A DNA stretch of 37,966 bases from Opitutaceae bacterium (GCA_024711005.1 JANJTQ010000072.1:1-37966); one strand, 5' to 3'. Shown: positions 1-9,222, counted from the first letter of the stretch. The notes: generated from the sequence alone by a model not told the origin. Numbers and translations: made by a program.

Positions 1-1086
1 GGATTCGCCGACGAGGCCGATCACTTCACCTCGCTTTACTTCGAAGCTCACCCCGTCGACGGCGTGGACGGAAGCGGCGGGTTTGCCAAACAGACCGGAG
101 GCCCGCCCCGTGAAGTGCGTGGAGACGTCCTTCACTTCAAGAATGGTTTCGTTCGGCTCAATGGTCGGGCGAGTCGGAGGCACAGCCTCGGCGTCGGTTG
201 CGGCGGCGAAATCGAAGCGGGCAAGCAGTTCCCTTTCGGAAATAGGCTTGGACAGATCGGGAGGGAGACCAGGAATGGTGAACAGCGGACGCCCCTTTTC
301 CTGGAGAGCAGGCACGCAGCGCTGAAGGGCTTTCGTGTAGGGATGCTGTGGGTTCCTAAAGAGCGTGCGTGTATCGGCGGTTTCCATGATGCGACCGGCA
401 TACATGACCTGAACGCGGTCGCAGAGTCCGGAGACGACGCCCAAGTCATGAGTCACAAAAATGACCGCCATGCCGAACTCGCGCTGGAGTTTCTTGATGA
501 GGGCGAGGATCTGCGCCTGCACCGTCACGTCCAAGGCGGTGGTGGGCTCGTCGGCGATGAGGATATCGGGACGGGTGATCAGGGCCATCGCGATCATCAC
601 GCGTTGCCGCATGCCGCCCGAGAATTCATGCGGGTAGCTGTGCATGCGTTTCGCGGCGTCCTCGATTCCGACGGCCTCCAGCATGGCAAGCGCACGCGCG
701 AGGGCGGCTTCGCGAGAGATTTTCTCGTGAATGAGCAGAGGCTCGATGATCTGATCCGAGATGCGCGTATAGGGGTTAAGTGACGTCATCGGATCTTGGA
801 AAATCATCGAGATGCGCCGGCCGCGAATGGCGCGTGCCTCCTTCGGTGAACAATGCAGCAGGTCAACCCCCTCAAACATCGCGGTGCCGCTTTCGATCCG
901 ACCGGGCGGCTGGGGAACAAGTCCCATCAGAGAATAGCAGGTAACGGATTTGCCGGAGCCGGATTCACCCACAATGCCGAGGATCTCGCCGCGCTCCAAA
1001 TCGAAGCTCACGCCATCGATCGCGCGGTAAACGCCGCGCCGTGTGTGAAAATAAGTGCGTAGATCTTTAACCGAAAGCAGCGGCAT
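1..1086 (-). CDS. Oligopeptide/dipeptide ABC transporter ATPase, two-domain (OppD-OppF fusion), 3' part outside window
   Basis: ATP-hydrolysing subunit of a peptide importer, acting at the inner face of the cytoplasmic membrane. The reading frame starts with ATG at 1086 and stays open to base 1 (362 codons, no stop), so it is cut by the window edge. The first nucleotide-binding domain is complete: Walker A GESGSGKS at residues 40-47, Q-loop Gln97, signature FSGGMRQR at 155-162, Walker B ILIADEPT at 175-182 and switch His213. An OppD-type C-terminal extension follows (about 245-310). A second domain then begins (NETILEVKD at about 312) and reaches the first residues of its Walker A (GLVGES) at the edge. 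This makes it a fused two-ATPase protein like GsiA, not a single OppD. The substrate cannot be told. The permease genes must lie outside the window. Confidence 0.93.
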   Translation of the reverse strand, partial: MPLLSVKDLRTYFHTRRGVYRAIDGVSFDLERGEILGIVGESGSGKSVTCYSLMGLVPQPPGRIESGTAMFEGVDLLHCSPKEARAIRGRRISMIFQDPMTSLNPYTRISDQIIEPLLIHEKISREAALARALAMLEAVGIEDAAKRMHSYPHEFSGGMRQRVMIAMALITRPDILIADEPTTALDVTVQAQILALIKKLQREFGMAVIFVTHDLGVVSGLCDRVQVMYAGRIMETADTRTLFRNPQHPYTKALQRCVPALQEKGRPLFTIPGLPPDLSKPISERELLARFDFAAATDAEAVPPTRPTIEPNETILEVKDVSTHFTGRASGLFGKPAASVHAVDGVSFEVKRGEVIGLVGES

Positions 1087-1220
1087 GGAGAGATGCCAAA
1101 AGGGCGGTAATTTTCGGGTGACTGCAAGCCTTCAGGCAGCGTGTGCCTCAGACGCCTAAGTCAGTTCCAATGAAGTTGAGTTTGCCGGACGGCGCATACC
1201 CGTTTGAGAAGCCTCAGCCT

Positions 1221-1291
1221 GGAGGCCCGACGACCTCGTCAGGCTTGATGGCGCGCTCTCCCAACCGACCCGACGAGGTCGTCGGGTCTCC
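1221..1291. repeat. Palindromic intergenic repeat (REP-like hairpin)
   Basis: Arms 1221-1240 and 1272-1291 are complementary at 19 of 20 positions, with a 31-base loop. Each arm is itself nearly palindromic (GACGA-CC-TCGTC). It lies between the 3' end of ruvA and the start of the ABC ATPase gene. It has no T tract, so it looks more like a dispersed REP-type element than an intrinsic terminator. The rest of 1087-1327 shows nothing else recognisable. Confidence 0.6.
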
Positions 1292-1327
1292 ACCTCGGAC
1301 GCCAGGCGCGGACATGACAGAGTAGAG

Positions 1328-1939
1328 CTAGGCTCCGAGCGCCTTTTTGATCAACTGCTCAGTCGTGGCCTTGGGACCGAGCGCGAGCGCGGCGCGACGG
1401 ATGGCCTCGTCGGCGTCCGCCGCTTTGTAACCCAGCGCGGTGAGCGCCAGCACGGCGTCGCGCATCTTGGTGTCGCCGTGGGGCGATCCGGCGGGGGCCC
1501 CGCTCGCGGACAGAACCGTTTCCGACGAACCGGTCGCGCCGACCTTGGCGCGAAGCTCAACCACAAGCCGTTCGGCGGTCTTTTTGCCGATGCCGGGGCA
1601 TTTCGCGAGCGTGGCGATGTCGCCGCTGCCGATGGCACTTTCGAGCGAAGGCAGGGACAGCTTGCTCATGATGGTGAGCGCCATCTTCGGTCCCACGCCG
1701 GTGACGTGCTCGATCATCAGGCGGAAAAAATCGCGCTCCGCAGGCGTGGCGAAACCGTAGAGGGTCTGCGCGTCCTCGCGATAAATCACGAGCGTGTGAA
1801 GCTTCACCGTCGAACCGGTGGCGGGGAGTTTTTCCGCCGTGGTAACGGGGATGTTTACTTCGTAGCCGAGTCCGTTGAGCTCAACAATCGCATGCAACGG
1901 TGTCGCTGCGGTGAGCAAACCCTGGATGGAAGTGATCAT
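1328..1939 (-). CDS. ruvA: Holliday junction branch migration protein RuvA
   Basis: DNA-binding subunit of the RuvABC resolvasome: it holds four-way junctions and positions the RuvB motor. The ATG at 1939 (MITSIQGLL) was chosen because RuvA proteins begin with M-I-x-x-(I/L)-x-G. The frame is open 10 codons further upstream, but those residues fall inside a repeat and do not fit the family. The product is 203 residues, the usual size. It has an N-terminal OB-fold domain (1-62), two helix-hairpin-helix motifs (VTGVGPKMAL at 79-88, CPGIGKKTAERL at 114-125) and a C-terminal RuvB-binding three-helix domain after a linker rich in Gly, Ser and Ala. ruvC and ruvB are not adjacent in this window. Confidence 0.96.
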   Translation of the reverse strand: MITSIQGLLTAATPLHAIVELNGLGYEVNIPVTTAEKLPATGSTVKLHTLVIYREDAQTLYGFATPAERDFFRLMIEHVTGVGPKMALTIMSKLSLPSLESAIGSGDIATLAKCPGIGKKTAERLVVELRAKVGATGSSETVLSASGAPAGSPHGDTKMRDAVLALTALGYKAADADEAIRRAALALGPKATTEQLIKKALGA

Positions 1940-1951
1940 CTGAGTGTCGAT

Positions 1952-2060
1952 GAAATGACCAATGCCCAATGACGAATGACCAATAAAAAAAGCCGCGGCA
2001 GATTGAGTGCGGGGGCGTGGTCAGCCATTGGGAATTGCGTCATTGAAGATTGGTCATTTC
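1952..2060. repeat. Short element with terminal inverted repeats (MITE-like)
   Basis: A perfect 12-bp inverted repeat, GAAATGACCAAT at 1952-1963 and its complement at 2049-2060, extends imperfectly to about 23 bp (1952-1974 against 2038-2060, sharing CAATGACG). The interior also holds direct copies of ATGACCAAT. It fills nearly all of the ruvA-dapB gap. It has no coding capacity. It could be a miniature repeat unit or a diverged transcription terminator for dapB. Confidence 0.5.
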
Positions 2061-2069
2061 GGCTGCGTC

Positions 2070-2801
2070 TCAGCGCAGTCCGAGCACGTCCTGCATGTCG
2101 TAAACACCGGCGGGACGTCCGACAACCCACTGCGCGGCGCGGATTGAGCCGCGCGCAAAAATTCCGCGGTCCGACGCTTTGTGGGTGAGTTCAATGCGTT
2201 CGCCGAGCGCGGCGAACATCACCGTGTGGTCGCCGACCACGTCGCCGCCGCGCAAGGCATGAATGCCGACTTCGGTGGAGGTACGTTCGCCGGTGATGCC
2301 TTCGCGTCCGTGGCGCAGGGCCTCGGCCGTGAGCTTACGCTCTTCAAGGATGATTTCGAGCAGACGTGCGGCGGTGCCGCTGGGGGCGTCTTTTTTAAAG
2401 CGATGGTGCATCTCGATCACCTCGGCGTCGTAGTCGGAGCCGAGGACGGATGCGGCGCGGCGGGTCAGGGCAAAGAGCAGATTTACGCCCACCGAGTAGT
2501 TGCCGGACCAGACGCAAGGCACTTTGGCGGCCTCGGCGAGCAGGCGTTTTTTTTCCTCGGCGGCGTGGCCGGTGGTGCCCACGACGAGCGGCTTGTTGTT
2601 GGCCACGGCCAGACGCACCACTTCGGCGGAGATGTGGTGTGAACTGAAATCAATCACGACGTCTCCCTTGGTGATGCCGGCGGCGATGTCGTCGCCGGCA
2701 TCGATCGCCGCGGCAATGGTGGCGCCGGCTTCCTGCGCGGCGGTGGTGATGGCCTGGCCCATGCGGCCGCGGGCCCCGATCAAAGCGATGCGAAGGGACA
2801 T
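2070..2801 (-). CDS. dapB: 4-hydroxy-tetrahydrodipicolinate reductase
   Basis: NAD(P)H-dependent second step of the branch from aspartate semialdehyde to diaminopimelate and lysine; cytoplasmic. The N-terminal Rossmann fold carries GARGRMG at residues 8-14. The catalytic and substrate signature is HHRFKKDAPSGTA in the centre of the protein. The length is 243 residues, slightly shorter than the E. coli enzyme (273) but normal for compact versions. It starts 4 bp after the dapA stop, so the two form a dapA-dapB operon and catalyse consecutive reactions. Confidence 0.96.
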   Translation of the reverse strand: MSLRIALIGARGRMGQAITTAAQEAGATIAAAIDAGDDIAAGITKGDVVIDFSSHHISAEVVRLAVANNKPLVVGTTGHAAEEKKRLLAEAAKVPCVWSGNYSVGVNLLFALTRRAASVLGSDYDAEVIEMHHRFKKDAPSGTAARLLEIILEERKLTAEALRHGREGITGERTSTEVGIHALRGGDVVGDHTVMFAALGERIELTHKASDRGIFARGSIRAAQWVVGRPAGVYDMQDVLGLR

Positions 2802-2805
2802 GAGA

Positions 2806-3696
2806 TTATTTGCCGAGGGATTTAAGGACGGAAACGAGTGTCTGCTCGCTGGCCTTGGTGAGTTCCGAGAGCGGCTCCCGAACGAGGGCGGTGCGAATGA
2901 TCCCGGCGCGCGCGAGAGCGTATTTCACCGGAACGGGATTCGGCTCGATGAAGAACGTCTTGAAGATCGGGTAGAGCTTGCGGTGAAGTTTGGTGGCCTT
3001 GGCAAGATCGCAGGCGAGGCCGGCGTTGACGAGTTGGACGACTTCCTTGGCAAGGAGATTCGAGGCGACGCTGATGACCCCCTCGGCGCCGACCGACATG
3101 AAGGGCAGGGTGAGGCTGTCGTCACCGCTCAGCACAGTGATGTCCTTGCCGAGCGCGTGTTTGATCTGATCCACCCGGTCGACGGAACCGCCGGCCTCCT
3201 TGATGTAACGAACATGTGGATACTTCGCGCGCAGACGCTCGATGACCGGTACGCCGATTTCGATGCCGCAGCGGCCGGGGATCGAGTAGAGAATGACGGG
3301 CTTGTCGGTCGCCTCGGCGACGGCGGAAAAATAGCGAAACACGCCTTCTTGCGACGGCTTGTTGTAATAAGGTGCGACGACCAGCACCGCGTCGGAGCCG
3401 GCCTCGGTGGCCAGCGAGGTGAGTTCGACGGCCTCCTTGGTGGAGTTGGAGCCGGTGCCTGCGATGACCGGCACGCGACCGCGGGCGGCCTCGATGACGG
3501 CGCGTACGACATCAAGGTGTTCCTCGTGCGACAGAGTGGGGGACTCGCCGGTCGTGCCAACGGGCACGAGGCCGTTGATGCCCGACTTTATTTGAAACTC
3601 CACGAGTTTGCGCAGATCGTCGTAAGCGACGGACTGATCTTTTTGGAAGGGGGTCACGAGTGCTGTGATCGTGCCGGTAAGAGGGCGGAGTTTCAT
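2806..3696 (-). CDS. dapA: 4-hydroxy-tetrahydrodipicolinate synthase
   Basis: Condenses pyruvate with aspartate semialdehyde, the committed step of the DAP/lysine pathway. The 296-residue TIM barrel has GTTGES at 47-52, Tyr110, the proton-relay Tyr137 (VILYSIPGR) and Schiff-base Lys166 (YIKEAGG). I chose the ATG at 3696 (MKLRPLTGTITALVTPF), which matches the family's usual N-terminus. An upstream in-frame ATG at 3765 would add 23 residues with no family match and run nearly into the divergent pilT-like gene. It is transcribed with dapB. No clear Shine-Dalgarno precedes the start. Confidence 0.96.
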   Translation of the reverse strand: MKLRPLTGTITALVTPFQKDQSVAYDDLRKLVEFQIKSGINGLVPVGTTGESPTLSHEEHLDVVRAVIEAARGRVPVIAGTGSNSTKEAVELTSLATEAGSDAVLVVAPYYNKPSQEGVFRYFSAVAEATDKPVILYSIPGRCGIEIGVPVIERLRAKYPHVRYIKEAGGSVDRVDQIKHALGKDITVLSGDDSLTLPFMSVGAEGVISVASNLLAKEVVQLVNAGLACDLAKATKLHRKLYPIFKTFFIEPNPVPVKYALARAGIIRTALVREPLSELTKASEQTLVSVLKSLGK

Positions 3697-3779
3697 GGCT
3701 GGTTTACGGGAAGATACCTTGCACAGCAGAGCACCCCACTTTACCAAATCCGCAACGTTTTTCATCCATCCCTACTTGC

Positions 3780-4868
3780 ATGTCGCAGACCACCGAAATT
3801 TTTAATGATTTGCTCAAACTTGCCGTGGAAAGCGGCGCGAGCGATATCGTGATCAAATCCAACAAACCGGGTTACGTGCGTCTCTCGGGGCGCTTGAAGC
3901 CGGTGGACATGGACCCGATTTCCGCCGACGAAGTGCGCGAGTTCGTGGATACACACGTGCCACGTGTGTTTAAGATGCGCTGGGAAGACGAGGGGCAGGT
4001 GGACTTCGCGTATTCGGCGGAGGGAGTGGGTCGCTTCCGCGTGAACGGGTTCCATCAACGCGGCACGGCGAGTATCGTTTTCCGTCATATCAAGAGCCGA
4101 GTGCCGACATTCGCGAATCTCGGACTCAACCCCGAACCGATGCTCAACCTGGCCAAGGCCAAGGACGGCATCGTGCTTGTGTGCGGCGCCACCGGTTCCG
4201 GCAAGAGTTCGACCATGGCCGCCATGCTGGGTTGGATCAACGAGAACATGGACAAGCATATCGTGACGCTCGAGGACCCCATCGAGTTCACGTTCCAAGA
4301 CGACAAGTCCGTGTTCCAACAACGCGAGATCGGCCTCGATGTGCCGACCTTCGAACTCGCGATCAAGTCGGTGCTGCGTCAGAATCCCGACATCATTTTG
4401 ATCGGTGAAATGCGCGACCGCGAAACCTTCGAAACCGCGATCTCCGCGGCCGAGACCGGTCACTTGGTGTTATCCACGATGCACGCGGCGACGGTCGCAC
4501 AGTCGCTCACCCGCTTGTTTGAGTTCTTCCCGCCCGAGCAGCAACTCCAGGCCCGCCGCCAGGTGGCCGGTTCGTTGCGCGGTTTTATCTGCCAGAAGCT
4601 CATTCCCACCATGGAAGGTGGCGGTCGTGTCCCGGCCAACGAAATCCTTTCCGCGGATAGCGTGATCAAGACGCTGATTCTCGAGGGCCAATTCGAGAAG
4701 ATCCAAGCGCTCTTGGAAAGCGGCACCGACTCGGCGAGCTTCTCGTTTAATCGCGATCTCTACCGACTCGTAAAGGCCGGCACGGTCAGCAAGGCGGAGG
4801 CCTTGCGCTTCTCCCCGAATCCGCAGGCGCTGGAGATGAACCTCAAGGGCATCTTCTTTAAGACCTGA
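3780..4868 (+). CDS. pilT: Type IV pilus retraction ATPase, PilT/PilU family
   Basis: Hexameric motor ATPase that powers pilus disassembly in twitching motility; cytoplasmic, at the pilus base. Its 362 residues have the usual order: N-terminal PAS-like domain (1-100), Walker A GATGSGKSS at 136-144, Asp box TLEDPIEF at 163-170, Walker B IILIGEMRD at 205-213 and His box STMHAA around His235. It lacks the N-terminal extension of PilB, so it belongs with the retraction type. No other pilus gene is adjacent, which is common for pilT. It is divergent from dapA with a gap of about 80 bp. PilT and PilU are hard to separate here; the name is a family-level call. Confidence 0.9.
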   Translation: MSQTTEIFNDLLKLAVESGASDIVIKSNKPGYVRLSGRLKPVDMDPISADEVREFVDTHVPRVFKMRWEDEGQVDFAYSAEGVGRFRVNGFHQRGTASIVFRHIKSRVPTFANLGLNPEPMLNLAKAKDGIVLVCGATGSGKSSTMAAMLGWINENMDKHIVTLEDPIEFTFQDDKSVFQQREIGLDVPTFELAIKSVLRQNPDIILIGEMRDRETFETAISAAETGHLVLSTMHAATVAQSLTRLFEFFPPEQQLQARRQVAGSLRGFICQKLIPTMEGGGRVPANEILSADSVIKTLILEGQFEKIQALLESGTDSASFSFNRDLYRLVKAGTVSKAEALRFSPNPQALEMNLKGIFFKT

Positions 4869-5021
4869 GCGTAGGGCGGCTAAAAAACAACCAGCCTCAT
4901 CACCTCGTCTGCAACCTGCGGTCGACCGTGCCGTCGGGTACTTTTCCCACGCAAGGCGCTTCGGCCGATTTTCGGGCTTGGTTTCAGGCTGGCGGAGCCT
5001 TAGCCGTGATCGTTTCCAATC

Positions 5022-5927
5022 ATGGCTACCGCACTTATTTTTTCCGGACAGGGCGCCCAAAAAGTCGGCATGGGCAAGTCGCTCTACGAAAACTCCGCCA
5101 CCGCGCGCGCCCTCTACGATGAAGCCAACCGCGTGCTCGGCTGGAATCTTGCAAAAATCTGCTTCGAGGGTCCGGACTCCGAGCTCACCCAAACCAAGGT
5201 TTGCCAGCCGGCGCTCTTCGTCCACGGCATGGCGCTGCACGCCATCTTGAAAGAACAGGGGAAACTCGGCGACGTGAAGTTCGCGTTCGGTCTCAGCCTC
5301 GGCGAGATCACCGCGCTTACAGCCGCCGGCGTGTTCGATTTCGCCACCGGCCTGAAAGTCGTGGCCGAACGCGGCCGCCTGATGCAGCTCGCCTGTGAAC
5401 AAACCACCGGCGGCATGGCCGCGATCTTGGGCGAGGAACGTGCGACGATTTACGATCTCTGCGCCGCGTTCGACATCGAGGCAGCCAATTTCAATGCCCC
5501 CGGCCAGATCATTGTTTCCGGTGACAAGGCCAAGGTGGATGCCGCCGTCGCCGCCGCCAAGGACCGCGGCATCAAGAAAGTCATTCCGCTCAATGTTGCG
5601 GGAGCCTATCACAGCCGGTTGATGGAGCCGGCTCGCGCCGCCTTCGCCACCTTCTTGGAGGGAGTTCAGTTCAACGCCCCGCAGCTCACGGTGTTCACCA
5701 ACACGACCGGTCAGGCCGTGAGCGAGCCCGTCGCCATTCGCGAGGCCCTCGTGAAGCAGATCGTCTCGTCCGTGTTGTGGGAAGATTGCATGCGCTCGGC
5801 GGTCGCCGCCGGTGCGAGCGATTTCCTTGAGCTCGGGCCGGGTGGGGTGCTCGCCGGCCTGGCCAAGCGCACGGACAAGGCGTGGGTCGTCAAGAGCCAG
5901 GCCGAGTTCGCCGATTTGGGGGCTTGA
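5022..5927 (+). CDS. fabD: Malonyl-CoA:ACP transacylase
   Basis: Moves the malonyl group from CoA to acyl carrier protein to start fatty acid elongation; cytoplasmic. The 301-residue protein opens with the FSGQGAQ motif (7-13). The nucleophile Ser92 sits in GLSLGE, Arg117 (ERGRLMQ) binds the malonyl carboxylate, and the catalytic His197 is in GAYHSRLM. Length and motif spacing match E. coli FabD. The start is MATALIFSGQGAQ, the family's usual N-terminus. The upstream gap (4869-5021) holds no gene. No other fab genes are beside it; lepA follows 97 bp downstream. Confidence 0.96.
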   Translation: MATALIFSGQGAQKVGMGKSLYENSATARALYDEANRVLGWNLAKICFEGPDSELTQTKVCQPALFVHGMALHAILKEQGKLGDVKFAFGLSLGEITALTAAGVFDFATGLKVVAERGRLMQLACEQTTGGMAAILGEERATIYDLCAAFDIEAANFNAPGQIIVSGDKAKVDAAVAAAKDRGIKKVIPLNVAGAYHSRLMEPARAAFATFLEGVQFNAPQLTVFTNTTGQAVSEPVAIREALVKQIVSSVLWEDCMRSAVAAGASDFLELGPGGVLAGLAKRTDKAWVVKSQAEFADLGA

Positions 5928-6024
5928 ATGCCACAAGGGGCGGCCACACGCTCTTCCTTTAACTCTCTTTAACCGCATCTGTTGGTCCCTCCCCACGGGA
6001 CACATTGTCAGCCCGCCTGCCCGC

Positions 6025-7818
6025 ATGGACGTCTCCCTAACCCGTAATTTCTGCATCATCGCCCACGTTGACCACGGCAAGACGACGCTGTCCGACCGCT
6101 TGTTGGAATACACCAACACGGTTACGCAGCGCGTGCTCACCGAACAGCACCTCGACTCCATGGACCTCGAGAAGGAGCGCGGCATCACCATCAAGAGCCA
6201 CCCGGTGACCATGCACTACCCGGCCAAGGATGGGATGATCTACAAAATCAATCTCATGGACACGCCGGGTCATGTGGATTTCGCCTACGAAGTTTCCCGT
6301 TCGCTCGCCGCTTGCGAAGGCGCCGTCCTCTTGATCGACGCCGCCCAAGGCGTCGAGGCGCAGACCGTCGCCAACGCCCATCTCGCCACCGCGCAGGGAC
6401 TGAAAATCATTCCCGTCATCAACAAGATCGATCTGCCCTCGGCGAATCTCGAACTCTGTATCACCCAGCTCGAAGACATTCTCATGATTCCCGGCGAGGA
6501 AGCCATTCTCGCCAGCGGCAAATCAGGCATCGGTATCCAGGATATTCTTGAAGCCGTCGTCGCCCGCATCCCGCCGCCGCGTTGGTCTCACCACGATCAC
6601 ACACGCGCCCTCGTCTTCGATTCTCTCTACGACAGCTACCGCGGCGTCATCACCTATGCCCGCGTGTTCTCCGGCGCGGTGAAGGCCGGCGACCAAATGC
6701 TCCTGATGAGCAACACCCAGAAATCCGAAATCAAGGAAGTCGGCGTTTTTACCCCGAAGATGACCAAGGTGGACGTCCTCGGAGCCGGCGATGTCGGTTA
6801 CGTCATCTCCAACATCAAGGACACCTCCGAGATCAAGATCGGCGACACGCTCACGCTCGCGAAAAGCCCGGCAACGGAAATGCTGCCCGGCTACAAGGAA
6901 GTCCGCCCGATGGTGTTTTGCGGTCTGTATCCGCTCGAATCCAGCGACTACGAAAAGCTCAAGGCGGCCCTCGGCCGTCTGCGCCTCAATGACGCGGCGT
7001 TTCTCTACCAATCCGAAAGCTCTCTCGCCCTCGGGTTCGGGTTCCGCTGCGGCTTTCTCGGCCTCCTGCACATGGAGATCATTCAGGAGCGCATTCGCCG
7101 CGAACACGACGTCGACATCATCTCGACGTATCCAAGTGTTGTATACCGCGTGAAGCCCCACAGCCGCGACGAGATCGAGGTGGACAATCCCGTCAACCTT
7201 CCGGACCCGGGCACCATCGATTACATCAGCGAGCCGACCATCAAGGCGTCGATCCACATTCCCAACGAGTCGATGGGCGACATCCTTTCGCTCATCATGG
7301 AAAAGCGCGGCATCTGCGATCACACCGACACGCTTGACGGCAACCGCGTGATGCTCAGCTGCGTCCTTCCGTTGAACGAGATCCTCGTCGATTTCAACGA
7401 CCGCCTGAAGTCCGTGACCCACGGCTACGGTTCGATGGATTACGAGCTCGGCGAGTATCGGGTTTCCGATCTCGTGAAGATGGACATCATGATCAACGGC
7501 GATCCGGTCGACGCGTTCTCCAGCATCGTTCACCGCGACAAAGCAGAAGTCAAGGGACGCGTCCTCTGCGAAAAGCTCGCCGATATCATCCCGCCGCAGA
7601 TGTTCAAAGTCGCCATTCAGGCCGCGATCGGCGGCAAGATTATCGCCCGCGACAACGTGAAGGAAATGCGCAAGGACGTGACCGCAAAGTGCTACGGCGG
7701 CGACATCTCCCGTAAGCGCAAGCTCCTCGACAAACAGAAAGAGGGCAAAAAGAAGATGAAGATGATCGGCAAGGTAAACATCCCGCCGGACACGTTCATT
7801 CAGATTCTCAAAAACTAA
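6025..7818 (+). CDS. lepA: Elongation factor 4 (LepA), ribosome back-translocase GTPase
   Basis: Translational GTPase acting on the ribosome. The ATG at 6025 (MDVSLTRNFCIIAHVDHGKT) gives 597 residues, the normal size; the frame is open further upstream, but that stretch belongs to the fabD end and the gap. G motifs are present: P-loop AHVDHGKT at 13-20, the G2 region at GITIKS, DTPGHVDF (G3) and NKID (G4). The LepA-specific C-terminal domain ends with the typical basic stretch (KRKLLDKQKEGKKKMK). It precedes the signal peptidase gene, the same lepA-lepB order as in E. coli, although here a 105-bp gap with a long hairpin separates them. Confidence 0.97.
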   Translation: MDVSLTRNFCIIAHVDHGKTTLSDRLLEYTNTVTQRVLTEQHLDSMDLEKERGITIKSHPVTMHYPAKDGMIYKINLMDTPGHVDFAYEVSRSLAACEGAVLLIDAAQGVEAQTVANAHLATAQGLKIIPVINKIDLPSANLELCITQLEDILMIPGEEAILASGKSGIGIQDILEAVVARIPPPRWSHHDHTRALVFDSLYDSYRGVITYARVFSGAVKAGDQMLLMSNTQKSEIKEVGVFTPKMTKVDVLGAGDVGYVISNIKDTSEIKIGDTLTLAKSPATEMLPGYKEVRPMVFCGLYPLESSDYEKLKAALGRLRLNDAAFLYQSESSLALGFGFRCGFLGLLHMEIIQERIRREHDVDIISTYPSVVYRVKPHSRDEIEVDNPVNLPDPGTIDYISEPTIKASIHIPNESMGDILSLIMEKRGICDHTDTLDGNRVMLSCVLPLNEILVDFNDRLKSVTHGYGSMDYELGEYRVSDLVKMDIMINGDPVDAFSSIVHRDKAEVKGRVLCEKLADIIPPQMFKVAIQAAIGGKIIARDNVKEMRKDVTAKCYGGDISRKRKLLDKQKEGKKKMKMIGKVNIPPDTFIQILKN

Positions 7819-7825
7819 TTACCTA

Positions 7826-7875
7826 TGGGAGCGAGCTTGCCGCGATGACCGGAATCGCGAACAAGCTCGCTCCCA
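7826..7875. repeat. Long hairpin, REP-like, between lepA and lepB
   Basis: A perfect 14-bp inverted repeat (TGGGAGCGAGCTTG at 7826-7839 and its complement at 7862-7875) encloses a second complementary pair, CGCGAT and ATCGCG (7841-7846 and 7854-7859). It starts 8 bp after the lepA stop and has no T tract. The word GAGCGAGCTTG recurs in the gap after lepB (9333-9343), so this is a repeat family and not a one-off terminator. It may still limit read-through from lepA to lepB. Confidence 0.7.
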
Positions 7876-7923
7876 CGCTCGAATCATCGCCTCCACGCAG
7901 GTCTTCCGCATTGCTCAATCCCC

Positions 7924-9222
7924 ATGTTTTTCGGACTCTTCTCGTCGGTCGAAACGAAAATGCGCACCACCGCCGCCAATTGGCTGGAGCTGGCCGACAA
8001 GGTGTATCACTATCGTCGCGACCGACTGACCGAGGCCGAACGCACCGCAATTCAGCAGGCCGCCGGTTCGCTTCGTCGTCAGCTGAAGGAGAAGAGCGAT
8101 GCCAGCAAGCTGAAGCTCGGCATTGAGGCGCTCGAAAACGTTCTCCGTCGCACGGGTGGCACTCACTACCCGAAATCGGCATGGATGGAGAACGTGGAAT
8201 TTTTCCTGGTCGCCGCCATCGTGATCCTCGGCGTGCGGATGTATTTCGTGCAGCCGTTCAAGATTCCGACCAATTCGATGTGGCCGAGTTACAATGGCAT
8301 GACCCCCGAAGTGTTCGCATCGAAGGCCGACGAACCCAATGCCGCGGGCAGGGTGCTGCGCCTCGCCGCCATGGGCGCGCGCCCGCGCACGATCGACGCC
8401 CCGGTGGACGGCGAAGTGCGTGTCCCCGTGATGGGCAACGGTGCCCAAGTCCGCCTCCCGTTTCGCGAAGTGAAGGGCCGCAGTTGGTTTATTTTCCCTG
8501 CGAAGCTAAAAGAATACACGCTGTTCGTTGATCAGCGCCCGGTCACCGTGACAGTGCCGTGGGATTTTGATTTTGAATGGGTGGTGAGAGATGCCTTTTT
8601 GCCCGGAATCACGACGAGAAGAAACCCCGGAAGCGTCGATTTGGCCGCGTTCATCAAAGAGAATCGCGGCACCTTGATGCGGACGCCGGGAGGCATGGAC
8701 CTGTGGAAAACGGGCAAACACGTCCGCGCCGGCGAACGCGTGCTGTCGTTCGATATTCTCACGGGAGACCAACTCTTCGTTGACCGCATGAGCTATCATT
8801 TCGTGAGGCCTGAGGTCGGCGACGGCTTTGTTTTTCGCACCGATCATATCGACAGCCCCAGCATGCAGCTGAACGGACGGCAACTGGAGCAATATTACAT
8901 CAAGCGTCTGGCGGGCACGCCGGGCGACGTGTTGGAAATCCGCGAACCGGTTCTGTATCGCAACGGCGCGCCCATCACGGGATCGAAAGCCTACGAACGT
9001 AACGCCACACTCGAAGGGAATTATCCCGGCTACCAAGCGACCGGCCTGTTGGCGCCAGGGCAAACCTACACGGTGCCGGCAGACTCATATATCGCCTTGG
9101 GCGACAACTCGGCCAACAGCCAGGACAGTCGCTACTGGGGAACGGTACCGGCCAAGGACGTCGTGGGACGTCCGCTGTTCATCTATTATCCGTTCACGAA
9201 ACGCTGGGGCCCGGCACCGTAG
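7924..9222 (+). CDS. lepB: Signal peptidase I with large insertion
   Basis: Membrane-anchored serine protease that removes signal peptides from exported proteins. Of 432 residues, about 1-88 are cytoplasmic and charged, 91-109 form a single membrane segment, and the active domain lies outside the membrane. The nucleophile is Ser118 (PTNSMWPSY), the general base Lys327 (YYIKRLAGTPGD), and the C-terminal signature GDNSANSQDSRYWG is at 393-406. About 208 residues separate Ser from Lys, against about 55 in E. coli, because of a large insertion (roughly 125-315). The ATG at 7924 gives a sensible cytoplasmic N-terminus. The gene sits behind lepA as in E. coli. A second, different S26-type protein lies at 37295-37801. 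Confidence 0.94.
   Translation: MFFGLFSSVETKMRTTAANWLELADKVYHYRRDRLTEAERTAIQQAAGSLRRQLKEKSDASKLKLGIEALENVLRRTGGTHYPKSAWMENVEFFLVAAIVILGVRMYFVQPFKIPTNSMWPSYNGMTPEVFASKADEPNAAGRVLRLAAMGARPRTIDAPVDGEVRVPVMGNGAQVRLPFREVKGRSWFIFPAKLKEYTLFVDQRPVTVTVPWDFDFEWVVRDAFLPGITTRRNPGSVDLAAFIKENRGTLMRTPGGMDLWKTGKHVRAGERVLSFDILTGDQLFVDRMSYHFVRPEVGDGFVFRTDHIDSPSMQLNGRQLEQYYIKRLAGTPGDVLEIREPVLYRNGAPITGSKAYERNATLEGNYPGYQATGLLAPGQTYTVPADSYIALGDNSANSQDSRYWGTVPAKDVVGRPLFIYYPFTKRWGPAP

Noticed and set aside
2500-3852. 450-codon plus-strand frame opposite dapB/dapA
   Set aside because: Antisense shadow of two certain biosynthetic genes.
4470-6212. 580-codon minus-strand frame opposite pilT, fabD and lepA
   Set aside because: It spans three certain genes on the other strand and shows no family pattern.
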